Made by a program: the position numbers and the translations under genes | Shown: positions 27,746 through 35,879 of the stretch, one piece after another | How the letters are laid out: each line of letters begins with the position of its first letter | Numbering within the stretch: position 1 is the first letter of the stretch | The notes under the pieces: generated by a model | The model's input: the letters and a program-made list of their open reading frames with translations, nothing else | The model's database searches: none | What the model was told of the DNA's origin: nothing | From: DAIDKA01 sp035503515 | GTDB lineage: Bacteria > Pseudomonadota > Gammaproteobacteria > Steroidobacterales > Steroidobacteraceae | Direction: 5' to 3' | Assembly (NCBI GenBank): GCA_035503515.1 | Contig: DATJTJ010000011.1 | Span: forward strand, 80,882-144,881 | Length of the DNA stretch: 64,000 nucleotides

Positions 27746-28407
27746 TGACGGTCGAGCAGCAGTTCCGGTACCTGTACAAACCCGCCGTGTTCGCGGCAAG
27801 CCTGGTGCCTGCGGCTCTCCTGGTGTGCGGCGCCCTGGGGTGGTTCGGCCAGGACCTGGGCGCCGACCCGGTGGCGAAACTGCTGCACAGCTGCGGCAAG
27901 ACGGGACTGAATTTTCTGCTGCTGACGCTTCTGGTCACGCCGCTGAGACGGCTCACCGGCTGGAACAACCTGGTGCGCCTGCGGCGCATGCTCGGCCTGT
28001 TTGCGTTCTTCTACATCGTCGCCCACTTCAGCGTGTACCTGGTCCTGGACCGGCAGCTGGACATGCACAGCATCGTGCAGGACATCGCCAAGCGGCCCTA
28101 CATCACCATCGGTTTCGCGGCCCTGCTGCTGATGGTTCCGCTGGCCATCACCTCCACCAACCGGATGATGCGCCGGCTCGGCCGACGCTGGCAGAAGCTG
28201 CACCGGCTGATCTACCTGATCGTCATCCTGGGGGTCTGGCACTACTGGTGGCAGGTGAAGAAGGACATCCGCCAGCCGGCGCTCTACGTGGGCATGGTGG
28301 CGGTGCTGCTGGGGATACGGCTGGCGTACTACCTGCGCTCACGCGCGCGGCAGGCCCGCTCCGTCACATCGAAGTCCGCACCTGCCACAGCTCAGGAAAG
28401 AACCTGA
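27745..28407 (+). CDS. msrQ: Heme-binding membrane subunit of the MsrPQ system
   Basis: Inner-membrane b-type cytochrome (ferric-reductase-like fold) that passes electrons from the quinone pool or flavin reductase to MsrP. The 220 residues have about six hydrophobic helices. The conserved features are LLHSCGKTGLNFLLLTLLVTPLRRLTG, LRRMLGLFAFFYIVAHFSVYL with a likely heme-ligand His, WQKLHRLIYLIVILGVWHYWWQVKKD with more His, and TSTNRMMRRLG. The start ATG overlaps the msrP stop. The last 44 bases overlap the convergent tryptophan dioxygenase gene. Confidence 0.94.
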   Translation: MTVEQQFRYLYKPAVFAASLVPAALLVCGALGWFGQDLGADPVAKLLHSCGKTGLNFLLLTLLVTPLRRLTGWNNLVRLRRMLGLFAFFYIVAHFSVYLVLDRQLDMHSIVQDIAKRPYITIGFAALLLMVPLAITSTNRMMRRLGRRWQKLHRLIYLIVILGVWHYWWQVKKDIRQPALYVGMVAVLLGIRLAYYLRSRARQARSVTSKSAPATAQERT

Positions 28408-29221
28408 GTTCGAGCGCCTTGGCCAGATACGGCACGCCACTGGTGCCGCCGGTGCCGCGCTTGTAGCCGATGATGCGCTCGACGGCCTTCAGGTGATGGA
28501 AGCGCCAGATCTGGAACTGGTGATCGAGGTTGATGAGCCGCTCGGCGAGTTCGTACAGGTCCCACTCCTTTTCCGAGTTGTGATAGACGCCGAGCCAGGC
28601 GCCGGCGACCTGCTTGCTGGCGCGGTACGGCTCGCCGAAGTCCCGCGACAGATAGTCATCCGGAATGCCGTAGCCGCGGCGGCTGAGCAGCGCCAGCACC
28701 TCATCGTACAGGGACGGCGCGGCCAGTACCTGCTGCAGGCGCGCGAAGCTGGCCGGATCGTTGCGATGCACGTTGATGACGTCGGCATTCTTGTTGCCGA
28801 TCGTGAATTCCAGCACCCGGTACTGCACGGACTGGAAGCCGGAGGAGCGCCCCAGCACATTGCGGAACGCGGAATAGTCCGCCGGCGTCATGGTGGCCAG
28901 CACGTCCCACACCGCTGTCAGCTGGGTCTGCACCCGCGCGATGCGCTCGAGCATGCGGAAACTCGGGCCGAGGTTGTCCCGCCGCACGCAGTCCAGCACC
29001 CCATCCAGCTCGTGCAGGAACAGCCGTATCCACAGCTCCGAGGCCTGGTGGACGATGATGAACATCATCTCGTCGTGCTCGTAGGACAGCGGTCGCTGGG
29101 CGGTGAGGATCTGGTCCAGGCGCAGGTAGCCGCCATAGCTCAGGGAGGAACCCAGGTCCCAGTGGACCGGTTCGTCGGAAAGATCGACCCGCTCTGACTT
29201 GTCGTAGGGACGGTTGCTCAT
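28364..29221 (-). CDS. kynA: Tryptophan 2,3-dioxygenase
   Basis: Heme enzyme that opens the indole ring of tryptophan to N-formylkynurenine. The 285-residue protein contains LSYGGYLRLDQILTAQ, YEHDEMMFIIVHQASELWIRLFLHELD with the substrate-contacting residues, SGFQSVQYRVLEFTIGN, and the proximal heme His in WRFHHLKAVERIIGYKRGTGGTSGVPYL. No other kynurenine pathway gene is in the window. The ATG at 29221 overlaps the stop of the YgjP-like gene; its 3' end overlaps msrQ by 44 bases on the other strand. Confidence 0.96.
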   Translation of the reverse strand: MSNRPYDKSERVDLSDEPVHWDLGSSLSYGGYLRLDQILTAQRPLSYEHDEMMFIIVHQASELWIRLFLHELDGVLDCVRRDNLGPSFRMLERIARVQTQLTAVWDVLATMTPADYSAFRNVLGRSSGFQSVQYRVLEFTIGNKNADVINVHRNDPASFARLQQVLAAPSLYDEVLALLSRRGYGIPDDYLSRDFGEPYRASKQVAGAWLGVYHNSEKEWDLYELAERLINLDHQFQIWRFHHLKAVERIIGYKRGTGGTSGVPYLAKALELRFFPELWQVRTSM

Positions 29222-29940
29222 GACAGCCACGATGGTACACGCCGCCAGCCCTCGAGCAATTGGCGGTCGAGCCGGCGGTAGTCCGGGCAGCAGCGGGCCA
29301 CGCAGTCCCAGAACGCCCGGGAATGGTTCATGTGGCGGGTGTGCGCAAGCTCATGGATCAGGAGGTAGCGCAGCACCTCGGGGGGCTGGAACAGGATGCA
29401 GCAGTTCAGGCTGATGGTACCCTGGGTCGAACAGCTGCCCCAGCGCGTGCGCTGGCGGCGGACGCTGAGGCGCCGGTAGGCGAAGCCGAACTCGCGGGCG
29501 CAGTCGGCCAGATGCGCGGAGAGCACCAGCCGTGCCCGACCGATCAGCCAGCGCCGCAGCGCATCGCCCAGCGGCCGGGGATCGCCCGTGTCGCCGGCGA
29601 TGACCAGCAGTTCGTCGGTCCCTTCGCGGATGCGCACCCGGCCGCTGCCCCCGGCCAAGTGCACCCGCCAGGTCTCGTAGAGCGCCGGCAGCGCGATGAC
29701 CGCGGGCGGGAACGGGGTCTGCGGCGGGCGATGCCGCAGGGCCGCCTCGCGGCGGGCCTCGATCCAGCTGCGATGCTGGGCCAGGAAGGCACTCACGGTG
29801 GCCCGCGAGGTGCGCGGCGGCACCACCACCTCCACCCGGCCGGTGCGGTGGACACGGACCGCCAGACGCCGTGCGCGACGGCTCTCGCGCACCACCCAGG
29901 GCTGCGAGTCAGTGTCGGACCAAAGGAAAAGCTGGTTCAA
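29218..29940 (-). CDS. YgjP-like (DUF45) metal-dependent hydrolase
   Basis: A 240-residue protein of the YgjP/DUF45 family, zinc-metallopeptidase-like. The C-terminal part has RRQRTRWGSCSTQGTISLN, then LLIHELAHTRHMNHSRAFW with an HExxH zinc motif and a third His, as in SprT-like proteins. The N-terminal part is a beta-rich region with VRVHRTGRVEVVVPP. The start is TTG at 29940 with AGGGTG 5 bases upstream. It is divergent from an ABC transporter gene whose ATG is only 8 bases away, and its stop overlaps kynA. Confidence 0.85.
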   Translation of the reverse strand: MNQLFLWSDTDSQPWVVRESRRARRLAVRVHRTGRVEVVVPPRTSRATVSAFLAQHRSWIEARREAALRHRPPQTPFPPAVIALPALYETWRVHLAGGSGRVRIREGTDELLVIAGDTGDPRPLGDALRRWLIGRARLVLSAHLADCAREFGFAYRRLSVRRQRTRWGSCSTQGTISLNCCILFQPPEVLRYLLIHELAHTRHMNHSRAFWDCVARCCPDYRRLDRQLLEGWRRVPSWLS

Positions 29941-29948
29941 TTCACCCT

Positions 29949-30875
29949 ATGATAATCGACGAACCCCGGGTCCAGCATCCGGCAGCCGCGACCGACGTGC
30001 TGCTGGGCGTGGACAACCTCGTGAAGCGCTACGCCGACAACACGGCGGTCGATGGCGTGTCCTTCCAGGTGCGCGCCGGCACCTGCTTCGGGTTGCTGGG
30101 TCCGAACGGGGCGGGCAAGACGACCACCATCGAGATCATGGAGGGCATCCTCGCGCCGACCTCCGGGGTGGTGCGCTACCGCGGCGCCCCGCTCGGGGAG
30201 CGCTTCCGCGCCGAGGCCGGCATCCTCTTCCAGAAGACGGCGCTGCAGGACTTCCTGACCGTGCGGCAGACGCTGAACCTGTTCCGGGGACTCTACGATC
30301 ACGGCCTGCCGGTGGCCGAGGTCGTGCGGCTGTGCGCCCTGGAGAAGCTGCTCGCCCGCGACAACAAGAAGCTCTCCGGGGGCCAGCTGCAGCGGCTGTT
30401 GCTGGGCGTCGCGCTGGTCAACGATCCGGCCATCCTGTTCCTGGATGAACCCACCACGGGACTCGACCCCCAGGCGCGGCGGATGTTCTGGGACCTGGTG
30501 CAATCGATCAAGGCCCAGCACAAGACCATCCTCCTCACCACCCACTACATGGAGGAGGCGCAGCTGCTGTGCGATGAGATCGTGATCATGGATCACGGCC
30601 GGATCATTGCCCAGGGGCCGCCGCAGTCGCTGCTGCGGCAGCATTTCAAGGCGGTGCTGCTGGAACTGCCGAGCGAGGACTGGTCCGCGCAGGCGCGCGC
30701 GCTGGGCATGGGCTTCTTCGAGGCGGCGGGCCGGGTGGAGCTGACCACCAACGATCTCGAGGGTACCCTGCGCACGCTGATGCAGGCGGGCGTGTCCCTG
30801 GCACACCTCACCATCCGGCCGCCGAACCTCGAGGATCTGTTCCTGGAACTGACCGGCAAGGACCTGCGCTCATGA
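29949..30875 (+). CDS. ABC transporter ATP-binding protein (DrrA/CcmA-type exporter)
   Basis: Cytoplasmic ATPase of an ABC-2 exporter, 308 residues. Walker A is GPNGAGKTTT, the Q-loop is ILFQKTALQD, the signature is LSGGQLQRL, Walker B is ILFLDEPTTGLDP, and the switch His is in TTHYMEEA. The C-terminal 80 residues fit the DrrA-type extension ending in PPNLEDLFLELTGKDL. The permease follows with an ATGA overlap. The substrate is unknown. No clear Shine-Dalgarno precedes the ATG at 29949, and the divergent gene starts 8 bases away, so promoters must lie inside coding sequence. Confidence 0.92.
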   Translation: MIIDEPRVQHPAAATDVLLGVDNLVKRYADNTAVDGVSFQVRAGTCFGLLGPNGAGKTTTIEIMEGILAPTSGVVRYRGAPLGERFRAEAGILFQKTALQDFLTVRQTLNLFRGLYDHGLPVAEVVRLCALEKLLARDNKKLSGGQLQRLLLGVALVNDPAILFLDEPTTGLDPQARRMFWDLVQSIKAQHKTILLTTHYMEEAQLLCDEIVIMDHGRIIAQGPPQSLLRQHFKAVLLELPSEDWSAQARALGMGFFEAAGRVELTTNDLEGTLRTLMQAGVSLAHLTIRPPNLEDLFLELTGKDLRS

Positions 30876-31912
30876 GTGTATTCACCCGGCTGCGCCGCGG
30901 TTCCAGGCGCCTGGGCGCCGTATGGCATGCGCGCAATCTCGAATTCGTTCGCGACCGCACCTCGCTCATCTTCACCCTCGGCATGCCGGTCGCCATCGTC
31001 ATCGCCATGGCGCTGATTTTCGGCGGCCCACCCCGGCCGCTGCTCAAGGTCGGATACCTGGGAACCCTGCCGACGCCGTCCAGCGCGTATCCGTTCCTGC
31101 TCGAGCGCTACATCCAGTTCGTGCCCGAATCGCAGCAGGCCTCCGGCATCCACTACGTGTCCCGCAACGACCTGGCGCTGCTCCTCGACCTGCGGCAACG
31201 TCCGGTGCGGTACTGGGCCATCGAGGACTCGCCCACCGGCTACGTCGCCGAGAAGCTGCTGCTGCAGGCCGATCCCACGGCGCGGCGCCTGCCCATGGGC
31301 GGCACCGTCAGCCGCTACATCGACTGGCTGTTCCCGGGCGTGCTCGGCATGAACATGATGTTCACCTGCCTCATGGGCGCGGGCTACGTGGTCGTGCGCT
31401 ACCGCAAGAACGGCTTCCTCAAGCGCTTGTCCGCAACCCCCGTCTCGGCGTTCGAATTCCTGAGTGCCCAGGTCTTGAGCCGCCTGGGCCTGGCGCTGCT
31501 GATCACCGTCATCCTCTACGTCGGCATCGGCGCCGTGATCCACTTCCACAACGTCGGCAGCACGGCGCTGCTGCTGCTGATCGCGGTGCTCGGTTCCCTG
31601 AGCCTCATCGCCTTCGGGCTGATCGTCGCCGCGCGCTTCGCGAGCGAGGAAGTGGTCGGCGGCCTGCTGAACCTTCTGACCTGGCCCATGATGCTGCTGT
31701 CGGGAATCTGGTTTTCGCTCGAAGGCTCGCCGCGCTGGATGCAATGGCTGGCGCAGCTGTTCCCGCTGACCCACATCCTGCAGGCGGCCCGCGCCGTGAC
31801 CCTGGATGGCGCAGGCTTCACCGGCATTGGCGTGGACCTCGCCTACCTCGCCGGCACCACCCTGGTGTTCCTCGGCATGGGCGCCTTTTCCTTCCGCTGG
31901 CGGCCCGAATGA
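30872..31912 (+). CDS. ABC-2 type permease
   Basis: Membrane partner of the preceding ATPase, 346 residues. One N-terminal hydrophobic helix (LIFTLGMPVAIVIAMALIFG) is followed by a large extracytoplasmic region of about 140 residues, then five further helices with GMNMMFTCLMGAGYVVVRYRKNG and the ABC-2 motif WPMMLLSGIWFSLEG followed by LAQLFPLTHILQAAR. This is the layout of drug, lipid or polysaccharide exporters. The start overlaps the ATPase gene by ATGA, and its own TGA overlaps the ATG of the threonine aldolase gene. Confidence 0.9.
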   Translation: MSVFTRLRRGSRRLGAVWHARNLEFVRDRTSLIFTLGMPVAIVIAMALIFGGPPRPLLKVGYLGTLPTPSSAYPFLLERYIQFVPESQQASGIHYVSRNDLALLLDLRQRPVRYWAIEDSPTGYVAEKLLLQADPTARRLPMGGTVSRYIDWLFPGVLGMNMMFTCLMGAGYVVVRYRKNGFLKRLSATPVSAFEFLSAQVLSRLGLALLITVILYVGIGAVIHFHNVGSTALLLLIAVLGSLSLIAFGLIVAARFASEEVVGGLLNLLTWPMMLLSGIWFSLEGSPRWMQWLAQLFPLTHILQAARAVTLDGAGFTGIGVDLAYLAGTTLVFLGMGAFSFRWRPE

Positions 31913-32952
31913 CCCCCGAAACCTTCACGCATGCCTTCTACAGCGACAACACGGCAACGGTCGCACCCGAACTGCTGGCGTCGATCGCCGCGGCCAATGC
32001 CGGACCCCAGATCTCCTATGGCGATGATCCCTGGACCGGCGCCCTGAACGACGCCTTCAGCCGCTTCTTCGGCGCGCCGGTACAGGCCTTCGTCGTGACC
32101 ACGGGTACCGCGGCCAATGCGCTGAGCCTCGCGACGCTGTCGCCGCCCTACGGGAACGTCTTCGCCCATGCCGTCTCGCATGTCGTCGAAGACGAATGTG
32201 GCGCCGTGGAATTCTATTCGGGTGGTGCGCGGCTGACGCTCGTGGACGGCGACCACGGGCGCATCGATCCGCAGGCCCTGGAGCACGCGCTCGGCGCCCA
32301 TCCGCCCAATGTCCACACCGTGCAGCCCGCCGCCCTCACCCTGACCCAGGCCACGGAACTCGGGACGAGCTACCGCCCCGAGGCGCTCGCGGCGCTGAGT
32401 GCCGTGGCGCACCGCTACGGCCTGCGCGTGCACATGGATGGCGCGCGACTGGCCAATGCCCTGTGCTTCCTCGATTGCGAGCCCGCGGATGTGACCTGGC
32501 GCGCGGGCGTCGACGTGCTGTCATTCGGCGCGACCAAGAACGGCGCGCTGGGTGCCGAAGCGGTGGTGTTCTTCGATCCGCAGCTGGTGCGCGACTTCGA
32601 ACTGCGCCGCAAGCGCGCCGGGCACCTGCTGTCCAAGTCCCGGTATCCCGCCGCGCAGCTGCTCACCTACCTCGACGGCGGACTGTGGCGCACTCACGCG
32701 GCGCGGGCCAACCGCCTGGCGCGGCAGATCGCCGCGGCCGCAGGCCCGACCCTGCTGCATCCGGTCGAGGCCAACGAACTGTTCCTGCAACTGGGCGCGG
32801 GCGGCAAGCGCGCCCTGCGCGGGCAGGGCTTCGGGTTCTACGACTGGGGACCGGCGGCGGGGCCGGAGGCGCGCTTCGTGGTCTCCTGGAATCAGACCGC
32901 CGAGAGCGTCGAGGCGCTGTGCGCGGCCCTCAGGGCGTTTCGATCGGCGTGA
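31909..32952 (+). CDS. Low-specificity L-threonine aldolase-like PLP enzyme
   Basis: Fold type I PLP enzyme of the beta-eliminating lyase/threonine aldolase family, 347 residues; such enzymes split threonine or allo-threonine to glycine and acetaldehyde. FYSDNTATVAPELLASI, GDDPWTGALNDAFSRFFG, VVTTGTAANALSLATLS, HVVEDECGAVEFYSGGARL, HMDGARLANALCFLD and the PLP lysine in LSFGATKNGALGAEAVVFF are visible. The ATG at 31909 overlaps the permease stop, so it is translated with the ABC exporter; the reason is not clear. Its 3' end overlaps the convergent small secreted-protein gene by 23 bases. Confidence 0.9.
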   Translation: MTPETFTHAFYSDNTATVAPELLASIAAANAGPQISYGDDPWTGALNDAFSRFFGAPVQAFVVTTGTAANALSLATLSPPYGNVFAHAVSHVVEDECGAVEFYSGGARLTLVDGDHGRIDPQALEHALGAHPPNVHTVQPAALTLTQATELGTSYRPEALAALSAVAHRYGLRVHMDGARLANALCFLDCEPADVTWRAGVDVLSFGATKNGALGAEAVVFFDPQLVRDFELRRKRAGHLLSKSRYPAAQLLTYLDGGLWRTHAARANRLARQIAAAAGPTLLHPVEANELFLQLGAGGKRALRGQGFGFYDWGPAAGPEARFVVSWNQTAESVEALCAALRAFRSA

Positions 32953-33322
32953 AGATGCGCCAGGCCTGATCGGGGTGCATCAGCGCCCAGGGAATCGCCA
33001 GGAACTGTCCCCGCGGCACCGGCACCAGGTACTTGTTGCCCTGGACGCTGACCTCCTGCTCCGGAGTGTCGTTGGTGTCGACGGCCAGGATGTACTGCAG
33101 CTGCTGCCGCGGATAGATGTGGCTCAGGGGCGGCGCCTTCAGATCCAGGGTGACCTTCGGAGCCGGCGCCGCTTTGGACGCATCGGCCGCGTGGGCTTTG
33201 CCGGAGGCCGCGGGGACGGCCGCGGATGAGCCGGCGGCCGGAGTCTGCGCCTGGACCAGGACCGGCCCCGCGACAGTGAACAGCACTGCGGCGCACAGCG
33301 GGTGGAGTACGTGCCTGAGCAT
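32930..33322 (-). CDS. Small secreted protein of unknown function
   Basis: A 130-residue protein with a signal peptide (MLRHVLHPLCAAVLFTVAGP followed by VLVQAQ), an Ala-rich linker of about 40 residues, and a C-terminal domain of about 70 residues (DLKAPPLSHIYPRQQLQYIL, QEVSVQGNKYLVPVPRGQF, HPDQAWRIFTP). AAAGGAGG stands just 6 bases before the ATG at 33322, an unusually good ribosome-binding site for this window, and it decides the start. It follows a DUF4389 membrane protein gene by 11 bases. I do not recognise the family. Confidence 0.72.
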   Translation of the reverse strand: MLRHVLHPLCAAVLFTVAGPVLVQAQTPAAGSSAAVPAASGKAHAADASKAAPAPKVTLDLKAPPLSHIYPRQQLQYILAVDTNDTPEQEVSVQGNKYLVPVPRGQFLAIPWALMHPDQAWRIFTPIETP

Positions 33323-33333
33323 GGGGCCTCCTT

Positions 33334-33588
33334 TCATGGCACCAGCGTCCGATCCGGCCACGGGGCAAACGGAAACGGTGGTTTCTCGGTTATAAACGTA
33401 AGAAATTCGATAACTTGCGAAACATATCTCGACAGCCCCTGACTGAATCTCAGCAGTTCCGCATTGGGAGCGCCCGCCAGCAGCGTGAGGATCAGCTGCG
33501 CGATGGCCGTGACCGCCAGGATCCAGGTGAGGATCCAGAATGTCAGCGCGAACACCAGCATGTACAGCAGGCGGACCGCGATCGGCAT
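33334..33588 (-). CDS. DUF4389 membrane protein
   Basis: An 84-residue protein that matches DUF4389: two hydrophobic segments in RLLYMLVFALTFWILTWILA and AVTAIAQLILTLLAGAPN, then LLRFSQGLSRYVSQVIEFLTFITE and the typical ending KPPFPFAPWPD. The function of this family is not known; it is sometimes called a lipase-like or inner membrane protein without proof. ATG at 33588 is preferred; a TTG four codons upstream is possible. It lies between a TPR-type gene (14 bases) and the secreted protein gene. Confidence 0.75.
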   Translation of the reverse strand: MPIAVRLLYMLVFALTFWILTWILAVTAIAQLILTLLAGAPNAELLRFSQGLSRYVSQVIEFLTFITEKPPFPFAPWPDRTLVP

Positions 33589-33602
33589 GCGTGCGTCCAA
33601 GA

Positions 33603-34376
33603 CTACCCCGCCACGATATGGTTGAGCAGGCGATGCGCCGAAGCGTATTCGGGCACCAGCAGCAAAGCGTGCTCCAGCGCCGCGCGGGCTGCAATAGCAT
33701 CGCCCCGGTCCAGGTCGATCTGCGCAAGCCCCTGCCACGCCTCCGCCCCGCCCCACGCCGGCCCGGGCTCGAGGCCCTGGCGCTCCTGTTCGAATGCGTC
33801 CACGGCCCCCTGGTACGGCGCGAGCAGTTCGGCCCGCTCCTGATTGGAGTGGGCCGAGAGGTAGGAAAGTTCCGCGGCCAGCAGCCGCACCCGCGGATTG
33901 CGCGGCGCCAGCTGCAGTGCCCGCTGCATCTGGGCGTGGCTGCGGGAGGCCGCGAAGGGCAGCGTCAGCGAGCGCGCACGACTGCGGAGTTCCATGCACA
34001 ACGATTGCAGCGCCAGCAGCTCCGCATCTGTCGGCCTCTGGGCCAAGGCCGCGTCAGCGGAATCGATACAGCCCGCGGCCGCCTCGCCGGCGGCCGGCGT
34101 CCGGGTGGCCGCGAGTGCCAGCTGTGCCTGATGCAGCTGCGTCAGGGCCAGGTAGTAGTTGCGCAACGGCTGCGACGCCGACAGTCCGGTGACACGGGCC
34201 GCGATCCTCGCCAGGTCGCGCGGGTCCTCGGTGTACCAGGCGTACTGGATGCGCGACTCGATATCGCGCCAGTCGGTGCTCTCGGCCCGGGCCGGCCGCG
34301 GCCCGAGGGCTGTACATGCAAGCCCGAATGCCACCACGGCGAATGCTCTGTGCGCGCGACCGGACATCACGAACAT
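33603..34376 (-). CDS. Secreted TPR-like protein of unknown function
   Basis: A 257-residue protein with a signal peptide (FAVVAFGLACTALGPRPARA) and helical repeats of TPR character: NYYLALTQLHQAQLALAATR, MQRALQLAPRNPRVRLLAAELSYLSAH, AWQGLAQIDLDRGDAIAARAALEHALLLVPEYASAHRLLNHI. TPR proteins act as scaffolds; nothing more specific can be read. It starts at ATG 34376 (or 34367) and is first of three genes, upstream of DUF4389 and the small secreted protein. It is divergent from tatD. Confidence 0.75.
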   Translation of the reverse strand: MFVMSGRAHRAFAVVAFGLACTALGPRPARAESTDWRDIESRIQYAWYTEDPRDLARIAARVTGLSASQPLRNYYLALTQLHQAQLALAATRTPAAGEAAAGCIDSADAALAQRPTDAELLALQSLCMELRSRARSLTLPFAASRSHAQMQRALQLAPRNPRVRLLAAELSYLSAHSNQERAELLAPYQGAVDAFEQERQGLEPGPAWGGAEAWQGLAQIDLDRGDAIAARAALEHALLLVPEYASAHRLLNHIVAG

Positions 34377-34438
34377 TGTGCCAGAATCACTCCGGCGCGC
34401 GCCCGCGCGCCGTCCTTTGTCCAGGCACCCGCAACCGA

Positions 34439-35236
34439 ATGCAACTCATCGATATCGGCATCAACCTCGGCCACGACAGCTTCGATGCCGATCGCGACCG
34501 GGTCATCGGCCGCGCCAGGGCGGCCGGGGTGGTGCAGATGATCGTCACCGGGGCGAGCGGCGCGGGCTCCCGGCAGGCACTGGCCCTGGCGCGCAGCCAG
34601 CCCGGGGTGCTGTTCGCGACCGCAGGCGTGCATCCCCACCATGCGACCGAACTCACACCCGCGCTGCTGACGGAGCTCGAGTCCCTGGCCCGGGCGCCCG
34701 AAGTGGTCGCGGTCGGTGAGTGCGGGCTGGATTACTTTCGTGACTTCTCACCCCGCGAAGCGCAGCGCGCGGCCTTTCACCGGCAACTGGAACTGGCCGC
34801 GCGGGTGGGCAAGCCGGTGTTCCTGCATGAACGTGACGCGCACGAGGATTTCCTGGCGATCGTGCGCGAGCATCGCGCCGCGCTCGTCGGCGGCGTCGCC
34901 CACTGCTTCACGGGCACCGGCGAGCAGATGCGGCGCTACCTGGACCTGGGACTCGCGATCGGCATCACGGGATGGATCTGCGATGAACGCCGGGGCGGGC
35001 ACCTGCTGCCGCTGATGCGGGAGATTCCGGCCACGGCGCTGCATCTGGAGACCGATGCGCCCTATCTGCTGCCCCGGGACCTGATGCCACGCCCGGCCTC
35101 GCGGCGCAACGAGCCCATGCACCTGGCCCACATCGCCCGGGCAGTCGCACAGGCGCGCGGCGAGTCCCCGGAGCAGCTCGGCGCGGCGGCCACGGCCGCC
35201 AGCCGCACCCTGTTCGGGCTGCCGCCGGGTCCTTAG
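34439..35236 (+). CDS. tatD: TatD family metal-dependent deoxyribonuclease
   Basis: A 265-residue TIM-barrel hydrolase; TatD is a 3'-5' exonuclease with roles in DNA repair and turnover. It begins MQLIDIGINLGHDSFDADRD and so lacks the N-terminal HxH of YcfH/YjjV relatives, just like true E. coli TatD (DIGVNL). Other landmarks are TAGVHPHHATEL, VVAVGECGLDYFRDFS, PVFLHERDAHEDF, AHCFTGTGEQM, GITGWICDERRG and LETDAPYLLPRDL. Single gene; the last four bases overlap the convergent NERD-domain gene. Confidence 0.93.
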   Translation: MQLIDIGINLGHDSFDADRDRVIGRARAAGVVQMIVTGASGAGSRQALALARSQPGVLFATAGVHPHHATELTPALLTELESLARAPEVVAVGECGLDYFRDFSPREAQRAAFHRQLELAARVGKPVFLHERDAHEDFLAIVREHRAALVGGVAHCFTGTGEQMRRYLDLGLAIGITGWICDERRGGHLLPLMREIPATALHLETDAPYLLPRDLMPRPASRRNEPMHLAHIARAVAQARGESPEQLGAAATAASRTLFGLPPGP

Positions 35237-35835
35237 CCGCTGACCGGCCGGGCCTGCGCCATCAGGCTCGGGCCGCAGGACTGGCGGATGTTCGCCCAGG
35301 GCTGATCGAAGGGGTCCGGTCCGCCGGTGCCGCCCTCGATCAGCGGGAAATCGCGGGCCAGGGAGTCGAGCATCAGCGTCCACTTCGGCAGGCCCTTGGG
35401 AAAGCGCGCCCGCCGGGTGAAGACGATCCGTCCTTCCACGGGCATGTCGCCCGCGATCGCCTTGACGGCGGCGATCCGGTCGTACAGGGCGCTTTGCGGA
35501 TTGACGAAGGTGTAGCGGTGCGGGCCGTCCATGACGGTCCACTCGTTCATCTGGTCACCGCCGAAGACATTGCCGCGCACGTCGCGCAGGTCCAGCACCA
35601 CCGCCCCGCGCGGCGTGCGCAGGACGAAATCCACGTGAAAGGAACTGCCCATGCCGTCGGGCACCAGCACATCGACCAGATGGTCCGAGCCCACCGCCGT
35701 GACGGCCGCGACCAGCGCGCGTCGGGCGCGCCGCTGCCGATACCAGCGCCACAGCCAGGACAGGCCCCAGCCGACCACCGCCGCGCCGGCTACCAGGGCC
35801 CAGGTGATGGGCGGCAGATTGGTCAGCAGATCCAC
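35233..35835 (-). CDS. Membrane-anchored NERD-domain protein
   Basis: A 200-residue protein with one N-terminal transmembrane helix (ITWALVAGAAVVGWGLSWLW), a basic stretch (RWYRQRRARRAL), and a nuclease-related (NERD) domain: HLVDVLVPDGMGSSFHVDFVLRTPRGAVVLDLRDVRGNVFGGD, with the Asp and the hydrophobic-Asp-Leu-Arg site in place of the usual E-K pair. Whether it cuts nucleic acid is open. The start is GTG at 35835 with GGGAG 6 bases upstream. It follows thrC by 44 bases in the same direction. Confidence 0.72.
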   Translation of the reverse strand: MDLLTNLPPITWALVAGAAVVGWGLSWLWRWYRQRRARRALVAAVTAVGSDHLVDVLVPDGMGSSFHVDFVLRTPRGAVVLDLRDVRGNVFGGDQMNEWTVMDGPHRYTFVNPQSALYDRIAAVKAIAGDMPVEGRIVFTRRARFPKGLPKWTLMLDSLARDFPLIEGGTGGPDPFDQPWANIRQSCGPSLMAQARPVSG

Positions 35836-35879
35836 GCTCGCTCCCGCAGATTTGATCTCAGCCCGATATTCTAGCTGCT

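Noticed and set aside
33591..33999. Longer version of the DUF4389 gene starting at 33999
   Set aside because: The added part is antisense-like shadow of the TPR gene in another frame; DUF4389 proteins are short, and homology begins near 33588.
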